Shown: piece by piece, positions 1-4,646 of the stretch
How the letters are laid out: each line of letters opens with the position of its first letter
Numbering within the stretch: the stretch's first letter is position 1
Assembly: GCA_902496005.1 (NCBI GenBank)
Contig: CABUZI010000088.1
Span: forward strand, 1 to 7,072
Length of the DNA stretch: 7,072 bases
Reading direction: 5' to 3'
From: an uncultured Collinsella sp.
GTDB taxonomy: Bacteria > Actinomycetota > Coriobacteriia > Coriobacteriales > Coriobacteriaceae
Position numbers and translations under genes: made by a program
Notes under the pieces: generated by a model
Told to the model about the DNA's origin: nothing
Databases searched by the model: none
What the model saw: the letters and a program-made list of their open reading frames with translations, nothing else

Positions 1-1
1 C

Positions 2-424
2 AACATCAACGCCGATACCGCCGCCGGTGCCGTTGCCGCGGCGCTCCACGCGCATAAGGCGATCTTTTTGACCGATGTCGATGGCCTGTACAAGGACTTT
101 AGCGACAAGGACTCGCTTATCTCCAACCTAACGCTCGACGAGGTTAACGAAATGCTCTACGGCGGCGAGGTCGATAAGGGCATGATTCCCAAGCTGCGTG
201 CGGCCGTCGATGCGCTTACCGGCGGCGTATTTCGTGCCCACATCATTAACGGTACTACGCCGCATTCGCTGCTCCTGGAGCTGCTGACCGATGCCGGCGT
301 CGGCACCGTGATCCATTCCACCGAGACGGCTTACGAGTTCGATACGCATCCGCATCCGCTTTCGACGTTTGCTGCGCGTCTGACCGAGAACCTTGACGAG
401 GTCGAGAAGCTTCAGACGGTCTAG
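2..424 (+). CDS. argB: Acetylglutamate kinase ArgB, C-terminal part (5' truncated)
   Basis: This enzyme phosphorylates N-acetyl-L-glutamate with ATP, the second step of the acetylated route to ornithine and arginine, in the cytoplasm. The reading frame is open from base 2, so the N-terminal half lies outside the window. The visible part begins with NINADTAAGAVAAAL, the nucleotide/substrate-binding segment typical of the amino-acid kinase fold. It continues with FLTDVDGLY, the GGEVDKGMIPKL lobe motif (family form G-GM-PK) and HIINGTTPHSLLLELLTDAGVGT, close to the family ending H-I-x-G-x-x-PHALLLE-x-x-T-x-x-G-I-GT. After GT the protein continues for about 37 residues (HSTETAYEFDTHPHP and onward), whereas the enzymes I remember stop within a few residues of that point. 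argD follows after 69 bases on the same strand, as in many argCJBD operons. The family assignment is very secure. Nothing upstream can be judged. Confidence 0.95.
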   Translation, partial: NINADTAAGAVAAALHAHKAIFLTDVDGLYKDFSDKDSLISNLTLDEVNEMLYGGEVDKGMIPKLRAAVDALTGGVFRAHIINGTTPHSLLLELLTDAGVGTVIHSTETAYEFDTHPHPLSTFAARLTENLDEVEKLQTV

Positions 425-462
425 CTGGCCCGCAGCCGCCCCATTCCTGCACCCATAGGTCT

Positions 463-476
463 GCGCCGTCCGGCGC
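463..476 (+). promoter_or_regulatory. Small GC hairpin just upstream of the argD ribosome binding site
   Basis: GCGCC(GTCC)GGCGC forms a perfect five-base-pair stem in the argB-argD gap. It ends seven bases before the argD Shine-Dalgarno sequence (AAAGG, 483-487). There is no T-run after it, so it is not an intrinsic terminator. It could tune argD translation or RNA stability within the operon, or be chance in GC-rich DNA. Confidence 0.3.
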
Positions 477-493
477 TCAACGAAAGGCATTCC

Positions 494-1777
494 ATGTCAC
501 TTGCAGCTCAGCAATCGCTTGAATCCCATTACGTTATGCATACCTTTGGCCGCTCTCCGGTCGAGTTTGTCGAGGGTCACGGCATGAAGCTCACCGGCGA
601 CGATGGCCGTGAGTACCTCGACTTTCTTGCCGGCATCGGCGTGTGCAGCCTAGGTCATGGCAACCTGGCTGTGCTCTCGGCGCTCGAGGCACAGACCAAA
701 AAGCTCATGCATGTCTCCAATTACTTCTACATCGAGCAGCGTGGACAGGTCGCGGCGCTGCTGTCCAAGCTTGCTAACGACGACGTAGATGGTGCGCGCG
801 TGCTTGCCGATGCCATTGCCGCCGGTGATGAGACCACGGCAGCTGCTCTTGGTGCCCCGGCTGCGGGCGAGCAGGTGTGGGAGACGTTCTTTGCTAACTC
901 CGGCGCCGAGGCCAACGAGGGCTCGATGAAGCTCGCGCGCCTGTACGCCAAGCGTGCCGGTAACGGCGGTAACACCATCGTGTGCATGCGCGGCGGTTTT
1001 CACGGCCGTACGCTCGAGACCATTGCCGCCACCATGCAGGATTGGCTGCAGGATAGTTTCCGTCCGCTGCCGGGTGGCTTTGTGGCCTGCACGCCCAACG
1101 ATGTCGATGAGCTGCGTGCGATCTTTAAGCAGCTGGGGAGCGAAATTTGTGCCGTGATGCTCGAACCGATCCAGGGTGAGAGTGGCGTGCACCCTATGAC
1201 CGAGGAGTTTATGGCGGCAGCGCGCGACCTGGCACACGAAGTGGGCGCCGTGCTTATCGCCGACGAGGTCCAGTGCGGTATCTTCCGCACGGGTAAGCCG
1301 TTTGCGTTCCAGACCTATGGCGTGGAGCCCGACATCATGAGCCTTGCCAAGGGCATTGCTGATGGCGTGCCCATGGGTGCCGTCGTGGCAAAGAAGGAGA
1401 TTGCCGACGTGTTTAAGCCGGGCGACCACGGCTCGACCTTTGGCGGTAGCTGCTTGGCCATCGCGGCGTGTGCCGCGACGCTCTCCGCGCTTGTGCGCGG
1501 CGATTATGCCGACCATGCTGCCAAGGTGGGTGCCCATATGGAGGCAAAGCTCGCCAAGCTGCCGCACGTGACCGAGGTACGTGGCCGCGGCTTGATGCTC
1601 GGCTGTGATTTGGATGATGCCGCGGGCGACGCGCATGATGTTGTTGCCCGCGCGCTGACCGCCGGTGCCGTGATTAACGCTACAGGTGCGCATACGCTGC
1701 GTTTCCTGCCGCCACTTGTCTGCGAAGAAGCCGACGTGGACAGCCTGATCGAGATCCTGTCGGATGTTTTGTCCTAA
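494..1777 (+). CDS. argD: Acetylornithine aminotransferase ArgD
   Basis: This PLP-dependent class III aminotransferase transfers an amino group from glutamate to N-acetylglutamate 5-semialdehyde, giving N-acetylornithine. In many bacteria it also serves the succinyl-diaminopimelate step. Visible family marks are SGAEAN at 136-141, FHGRT around 169-173, EPIQGESG from E224, the DEVQ motif with D257 (contacts the PLP ring nitrogen), SLAKG with K286 (the Schiff-base lysine) and STFGG with T315 (PLP phosphate contact). The 427 residues slightly exceed the usual length of about 390-410. The excess is a run rich in Ala, Asp and Gly at about 95-128, between the LLSKLAN helix and VWETFFANSGAEAN. The start is supported by AAAGG at 483-487, six bases before ATG. 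It lies directly behind argB and is probably co-transcribed. Class III relatives such as ornithine or 4-aminobutyrate aminotransferases look similar, but the argB context favours ArgD. Confidence 0.94.
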   Translation: MSLAAQQSLESHYVMHTFGRSPVEFVEGHGMKLTGDDGREYLDFLAGIGVCSLGHGNLAVLSALEAQTKKLMHVSNYFYIEQRGQVAALLSKLANDDVDGARVLADAIAAGDETTAAALGAPAAGEQVWETFFANSGAEANEGSMKLARLYAKRAGNGGNTIVCMRGGFHGRTLETIAATMQDWLQDSFRPLPGGFVACTPNDVDELRAIFKQLGSEICAVMLEPIQGESGVHPMTEEFMAAARDLAHEVGAVLIADEVQCGIFRTGKPFAFQTYGVEPDIMSLAKGIADGVPMGAVVAKKEIADVFKPGDHGSTFGGSCLAIAACAATLSALVRGDYADHAAKVGAHMEAKLAKLPHVTEVRGRGLMLGCDLDDAAGDAHDVVARALTAGAVINATGAHTLRFLPPLVCEEADVDSLIEILSDVLS

Positions 1778-1893
1778 CACAGCGCAATAACTTAATTTGG
1801 ACCGGGTTCCGGACTGCGGATGTGCCATATGCGGCACGATTCAGCGGTCTGGAGCCTGTTTTGCATTAGATTTGCTAAGGCAGGAAGACCTGC
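1778..1893. other. Gap after argD with small hairpins and no clear terminator
   Basis: No gene is visible here. Two short perfect stems are present: GTGCC/GGCAC (1822-1826 with 1833-1837, six-base loop) and GCAGG/CCTGC (1880-1884 with 1889-1893, loop AAGA). Neither is followed by a T-run, so neither is a convincing intrinsic terminator for the arg operon. The second stem ends exactly where the foldback element starting at 1894 begins, and may belong to that element. Confidence 0.5.
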
Positions 1894-1919
1894 TGGCCAA
1901 AAAACATCAATTATGAGTA

Positions 1920-1947
1920 CTGCTACCGATTTGGTAGCAGCAATTTT
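1920..1947 (+). terminator. Possible weak terminator hairpin in the left end of the foldback element
   Basis: CTGCTACC (1920-1927) and GGTAGCAG (1933-1940) form a perfect eight-base-pair stem with loop GATTT, followed by CAATTTT. The T-run is short and displaced. It is the best candidate for ending arg operon transcription on the + strand, about 145 bases after argD. It also overlaps the 13-base block of the inverted repeat, so its structure may simply reflect the element. Confidence 0.3.
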
Positions 1948-2032
1948 GGACTAATAAGGCCAGATAGCAAGTCGAAATGGCGATGAATGCACGATTGTGA
2001 TCTAACTGTTAGTCCTAATAATGGACATATGC

Positions 2033-2047
2033 TGCGTAACTTACGCA
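2033..2047. repeat. Palindrome TGCGTAA-C-TTACGCA
   Basis: A perfect seven-base inverted repeat with a single central base lies inside the low-GC foldback element. The shape suits a dimeric protein-binding site better than an RNA hairpin. No regulator gene or promoter is visible beside it, so its role is unknown. Confidence 0.35.
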
Positions 2048-2130
2048 AACGCCATCTTTTTATATGTTGCAAGCAAAGTAGCAGTACTCATTTTTGCCAT
2101 TATTTGGCCACGGCCTTTGTGACAGACGTG

Positions 2131-2224
2131 CTGGCGGGTTCGAATCCCCCCTGCGATGGGCCTGAAAAAAAGAAAGGCCTCCATCGCTGGAGGCCTAACA
2201 ATTCGGTGGTGGGCGATGAGGGAT
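2131..2224. repeat. Repeat unit, copy 1, ending in a stub of the tRNA-Val 3' end
   Basis: This segment shares its two ends with a second copy at 2319-2408. The left block ctggcgggttcgaatccc (2131-2148) recurs at 2319-2336. The right block (2199-2224, 26 bases) recurs identically at 2383-2408. In the second copy the right block covers the last 18 bases of the intact tRNA-Val including CCA, plus 8 bases beyond it; here the rest of the tRNA is missing, so 2207-2224 is a - strand tRNA stub. Between the blocks both copies carry GGGCC, a run of A and a terminator-type hairpin, but the stem sequences differ. The left block has the GGTTCGAATCCC look of a tRNA T-arm without a complete tRNA around it. 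It could be an attachment-site remnant or a dispersed intergenic repeat. Confidence 0.65.
2164..2196 (-). terminator. Intrinsic terminator behind the tRNA stub
   Basis: AGGCCTCCA (2175-2183) pairs with TGGAGGCCT (2188-2196) in a perfect nine-base-pair stem with loop TCGC. On the - strand it is followed by a run of T broken once by C (complement of 2164-2174). It sits just downstream of the truncated tRNA 3' end in the same arrangement as the intact tRNA-Val terminator, so it looks like the terminator of a lost or moved tRNA gene. It may also stop antisense reading into the argD side. Confidence 0.7.
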
Positions 2225-2231
2225 GTCGCGT

Positions 2232-2305
2232 GCGGCTGACGCCGCCCGCTTTCGCTTCGGGCCTACGGCCCTCGCGTGCTGCGCTGGAAAACGCTTCGCG
2301 TTTCC
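2232..2305. repeat. Cluster of three short hairpins between the two repeat copies
   Basis: Three perfect small inverted repeats follow one another: GCGGC-TGAC-GCCGC (2232-2245), GGGCC-TAC-GGCCC (2259-2271) and AAACGC-TTC-GCGTTT (2289-2303). The last is extended by GG/CC with one bulged A. The block has no A-run or T-run beside it and no credible ORF. The arrangement is like bacterial repetitive extragenic palindromes. Whether it recurs in the genome cannot be seen from one window. Confidence 0.45.
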
Positions 2306-2318
2306 TCAGCTCCGCACC

Positions 2319-2408
2319 CTGGCGGGTTCGAATCCCATGCGCTGGGCCCAAACAAAAACGGTCCCCTTGCGAGGACCGTTTCCAATTCGGTGGTGGGCGA
2401 TGAGGGAT
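2319..2408. repeat. Repeat unit, copy 2, overlapping the intact tRNA-Val 3' end
   Basis: This is the partner of the unit at 2131-2224. Its left block starts 188 bases after the first and its right block 184 bases after, so the pair forms a near-tandem duplication of about 185 bases. The right block runs into the 3' end of the intact tRNA gene. The interior (2337-2382) differs from copy 1 apart from GGGCC, an A-rich stretch and a hairpin, so either the copies have diverged or the hairpin has been replaced. Confidence 0.6.
2350..2381 (-). terminator. Intrinsic terminator of tRNA-Val
   Basis: AAACGGTCC (2356-2364) pairs perfectly with GGACCGTTT (2373-2381) around an eight-base loop. On the - strand the stem is followed by TTTTTGTTT (part of it within the stem). 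It begins about ten bases after the CCA end of the tRNA, the expected place for the tRNA terminator. Confidence 0.8.
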
Positions 2409-2466
2409 TCGAACCCCCAGCCTTGTGCGTGTAAAGCACCTGCGCTAACCGTTGCGCCAATCGCCC
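2391..2466 (-). tRNA. tRNA-Val (anticodon UAC)
   Basis: Read on the - strand, the 76 bases fold as a standard tRNA. The seven-base-pair acceptor stem is GGGCGAT/ATCGCCC, and the D-arm has GCGC/GCGC stems around AACGGTTA. The anticodon arm is GGTGC-TTTACAC-GCACA with anticodon TAC and one mismatch at its outer pair. The variable loop is short (AGGCT), and the T-arm is GGGGG-TTCGAAT-CCCTC. ACCA is encoded at the 3' end. UAC reads valine GUA and, by wobble, other valine codons. The gene stands alone between the repeat region and asnB, and its last 18 bases are duplicated at 2207-2224. Confidence 0.95.
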
Positions 2467-2476
2467 GTGCGGAGAG

Positions 2477-2485
2477 AGTATAGCA
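2477..2485 (-). promoter_or_regulatory. Promoter -10 of tRNA-Val
   Basis: On the - strand TGCTATACT forms an extended -10 element. It ends 10 bases before the mature tRNA 5' end, leaving room for a start point and a short leader. No good -35 hexamer is found at 16-18 bases spacing, which the extended -10 could compensate. Confidence 0.65.
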
Positions 2486-2596
2486 AAACAATCGCCTCAT
2501 TCACCTCATATCCATTAAAGGTAACTCGCGCGTGTCACAGCGGAGCTGATTCAGTTGAGATTGCCTGAACATTCCGCCCCTCTTTACGCCCTCGGG

Positions 2597-2602
2597 TATA
2601 CT
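2597..2602 (+). promoter_or_regulatory. Probable -10 element of asnB
   Basis: TATACT matches the sigma-70 -10 consensus at five of six positions and predicts a leader of about 45 bases before the asnB ATG. The -35 position (about 2573-2579) is GC-rich and does not match consensus, so an activator may be needed or the promoter is weak. The leader is too short for a T-box riboswitch. Confidence 0.5.
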
Positions 2603-2653
2603 CAAAAGCTACTGATTCGATTTGATGCCCAGCAACAGCAGAGGGGATAGTAT

Positions 2654-4534
2654 ATGTGCGGTTTTGTCGGTTTTGTCGGTGGGACGGATAACCAATCCGA
2701 GGTGCTCACCAAGATGATGGACCGCATCGTCCATCGCGGTCCCGACATGGGCGGTCAGTTTATCGACGGCCGCGTTGCCCTCGGCTTCCGCCGCCTGTCG
2801 ATCCTCGACCTGACCGAGGCTGGCGCCCAACCCATGGCCAACGAGGACGGTAGCGTCGTCATTGTCTTCAACGGCGAGATCTACAACTTCCAAGAACTCC
2901 GTTCCGAGCTCGAGGCCAAGGGCTACAAGTTCCACTGCGGCGCCGACACCGAGAGCCTCCTGCACGGCTACGAGGAGTGGGGCGAGGCCGTCCTCGATCG
3001 CCTGCGCGGTATGTACGCCTTCGTCATCTGGGACAAAAAGAAGAACAAGCTTTTTGGCGCCCGCGACATCTTTGGCATCAAGCCGCTTTACTACTATCCC
3101 ATGGCCGATGCGGGCGACGGCGCTCCGGGCGTGCTCTTTGGCTCCGAGATCAAGAGCTTCCTGGACTACCCGCACTTCCACAAGGCGGTCAACAAAAAGG
3201 CTCTGCGTCCGTACATGACGCTGCAGTATTCGGCGACTGAGGAGACCTTCTTCGAGGGTGTCTACAAGCTGCCGCCGGCGCACTACTTTACCGTCGATAT
3301 CCCGACCGGCAAGATGAACATCGAGCGCTACTGGGATTGCGATTACTCTGCCGTCGAGAAGCCGTTCGAAGAGTATGTCGACGAGCTGGACGAGGTCGTG
3401 CACGAGAGCGTCGAGGCCCATCGCATCGCCGATGTCAAGGTCGCGTCGTTCCTCTCCGGTGGCGTCGACTCCAGCTACATCGCCGCTTGCCTTATGCCCG
3501 ACAAGACCTTCTCGGTGGGCTTTGACTACAAGAATTTCAACGAGACCAACTACGCCAAGGAGCTTTCCGATAAGCTCGGCGTCGAGAACGTTCGCAAGAT
3601 GATCACCGCCGACGAGTTCTTCGGTGCGCTCGAGGACATCCAGTATCACATGGACGAGCCGCAGTCCAACCTGTCTTCCGTGCCGCTGTGGTTCTTGGCC
3701 GAGATGGCCCGCAAGGACGTTACCGTCGTGCTTTCGGGCGAAGGCGCCGACGAACTCTTTGGCGGCTACGCCTACTACGAGGATACGGTCCCGGTGCGTA
3801 AGTACAAAAAGATGGTTCCGCTGCCCATCCGTCGCGCGCTCGGTAACCTGGCGCTGCATATGCCGTACTTCAAGGGACATAACTTCCTGGTCAAGGGTGC
3901 CGAGATCCCCGAGAGGTCGTTCCTGGGACAGGCTCTGGTATGGCCGGAGCGCGAGGTCGACGGCGTGCTCAAGCCCGAGTACAACACCGGCGACGGCGCC
4001 TTCGAGCTTGCCGCTCCCATCTATGCGCGCGTGAAGGGTCAGCCCGAGCTGGTCAAGAAACAGTACCTGGACATGAACATGTGGCTCCCGGGCGACATTC
4101 TGCTCAAGGCCGACAAGATGTGCATGGCGCACTCGCTGGAGCTGCGCGTGCCCTTCCTGGACCGCAAAGTCATGGAGTTCGCCGAGCACATTCCCGACCG
4201 TTACCGCATCAACGAGAACGGCAACAAACAGGTACTCCGCCACGCTGCCAACAAGTCGCTGCCCGATGAGTGGGCCACCCGTCCCAAGGTGGGCTTCCCG
4301 GTGCCGATTGTCTACTGGCTGCGCGAGCAAAAGTGGTACGACTATGTCAAGGAGTACTTCACCGCGCCGTGGGCAAGCGAGTTCTTCGATACCGACGAGC
4401 TCATGCACCTGCTCGATCTGCACTTTGCGGGCAAGGGCGATTTCCAGCGCAAGATCTATACGCCGCTCGTGTTCCTGGTGTGGTACAAGCGCTTCTTTAT
4501 CGACGAGGACCAGCCCGCTGTTCAGGCTGCCTAG
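2654..4534 (+). CDS. asnB: Asparagine synthetase, glutamine-hydrolysing (AsnB family)
   Basis: This cytoplasmic enzyme makes asparagine from aspartate, ATP and glutamine-derived ammonia. The N-terminal Ntn glutaminase domain (about 1-210) starts with MCGFVGF, so Cys2 becomes the catalytic N-terminus after Met removal. It has HRGPD at 27-31, FRRLSILDL at 45-53, FNGEIYN at 72-78 and GADTE with D98 for glutamine binding. The synthetase domain has the ATP pyrophosphatase loop SGGVDSS at 268-274, SGEGADELFGGY at 361-372, and KADKMCMAHSLELRVPFLD near the C-terminal third. The 626-residue length is normal for the Bacillus-type enzymes. GAGGGG (2641-2646) lies seven bases before ATG, and Cys2 fixes the start. 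It forms its own unit between a -10 element and a strong terminator. Some AsnB-type proteins (B. subtilis AsnB, corynebacterial LtsA) amidate peptidoglycan precursors, so the true acceptor is not certain. Confidence 0.95.
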   Translation: MCGFVGFVGGTDNQSEVLTKMMDRIVHRGPDMGGQFIDGRVALGFRRLSILDLTEAGAQPMANEDGSVVIVFNGEIYNFQELRSELEAKGYKFHCGADTESLLHGYEEWGEAVLDRLRGMYAFVIWDKKKNKLFGARDIFGIKPLYYYPMADAGDGAPGVLFGSEIKSFLDYPHFHKAVNKKALRPYMTLQYSATEETFFEGVYKLPPAHYFTVDIPTGKMNIERYWDCDYSAVEKPFEEYVDELDEVVHESVEAHRIADVKVASFLSGGVDSSYIAACLMPDKTFSVGFDYKNFNETNYAKELSDKLGVENVRKMITADEFFGALEDIQYHMDEPQSNLSSVPLWFLAEMARKDVTVVLSGEGADELFGGYAYYEDTVPVRKYKKMVPLPIRRALGNLALHMPYFKGHNFLVKGAEIPERSFLGQALVWPEREVDGVLKPEYNTGDGAFELAAPIYARVKGQPELVKKQYLDMNMWLPGDILLKADKMCMAHSLELRVPFLDRKVMEFAEHIPDRYRINENGNKQVLRHAANKSLPDEWATRPKVGFPVPIVYWLREQKWYDYVKEYFTAPWASEFFDTDELMHLLDLHFAGKGDFQRKIYTPLVFLVWYKRFFIDEDQPAVQAA

Positions 4535-4559
4535 CCTCGGCTTACGAACGCCTGCGCGT

Positions 4560-4584
4560 AACGGCTCCTCCGGGAGCCGTTTTT
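4560..4584 (+). terminator. Intrinsic terminator of asnB
   Basis: AACGGCTCC (4560-4568) pairs perfectly with GGAGCCGTT (4573-4581) around loop TCCG, and T continues to 4584. It lies 26 bases after the asnB stop codon, and its T-run overlaps the predicted -35 of the next gene. Confidence 0.9.
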
Positions 4585-4611
4585 GCGTGGGTGCGTTTCA
4601 GTTACTATAAA
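4583..4611 (+). promoter_or_regulatory. Probable promoter of murE
   Basis: TTGCGT (4583-4588) and TATAAA (4606-4611) are separated by the optimal 17 bases. They match the sigma-70 consensus at three and five of six positions. The expected start near 4617 gives a leader of about 30 bases. The -35 shares its first T's with the asnB terminator tract. Confidence 0.6.
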
Positions 4612-4646
4612 AACCGTCCCTGCCAAATGGCTGAGAAAGGTGAAAG

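Larger units (their letters stand above)
1894..2110. repeat. MITE-like foldback element with about 33-base imperfect terminal inverted repeats
   Basis: The first 33 bases (1894-1926) and the reverse complement of the last 33 (2078-2110) agree at 27 positions. This includes an unbroken 13-base block, TGAGTACTGCTAC at 1914-1926 matched by GTAGCAGTACTCA at 2078-2090, and eight matching outermost bases, TGGCCAAA. A second nested inverted pair, GGACTAA (1948-1954) and TTAGTCC (2009-2015), fits a larger foldback. Bases 1921-2100 have 72 G or C out of 180 (40%), far below the neighbouring genes. No ORF worth calling lies inside, so it is non-autonomous if mobile. Both ends carry the palindrome TGGCCA, which could be the tip of the repeat or a target duplication. 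No other target duplication is evident. It resembles a miniature inverted-repeat element, but mobility is inferred, not shown. Confidence 0.55.

Noticed and set aside
1913..1954. A 13-codon mini-ORF (MSTATDLVAAILD) in the left end of the foldback element
   Set aside because: There is no Shine-Dalgarno sequence before the ATG, and the codons coincide with the inverted repeat and hairpin, which explain the sequence better.
2090..2165. A possible + strand tRNA ending at the first T-arm-like block
   Set aside because: No acceptor stem, D-arm or anticodon arm could be paired around it, and the T-stem has a mismatch, so at most it is a fragment.
1987..2403. ORFs of 64-138 codons on both strands across 1987-2500, with peptides such as RDSNPQP or GFEPA
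   Set aside because: These are translations of the foldback element, the repeat units and the tRNA-Val gene. The GGTTCGAATCCC T-arm sequence read in different frames produces these peptides, and no credible ribosome binding sites or domains are present.
2603..2653. T-box or other riboswitch in the asnB leader
   Set aside because: The predicted leader is only about 45 bases, has no T-box-like sequence and no terminator before the start codon.
1778..2653. CRISPR array or defence system in the long intergenic interval
   Set aside because: The repeats occur only twice, are not evenly spaced short repeats with unique spacers, and no cas or defence-like gene is present in the window.
2609..4423. 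A 604-codon open frame on the - strand opposite asnB, and similar long antisense frames opposite argD (650-1837), murE (4605-6251) and the HAD gene (6206-7009)
   Set aside because: They mirror genes with clear family motifs. Long antisense frames are expected from the strong G/C third-base preference, and their translations show no recognisable domains.
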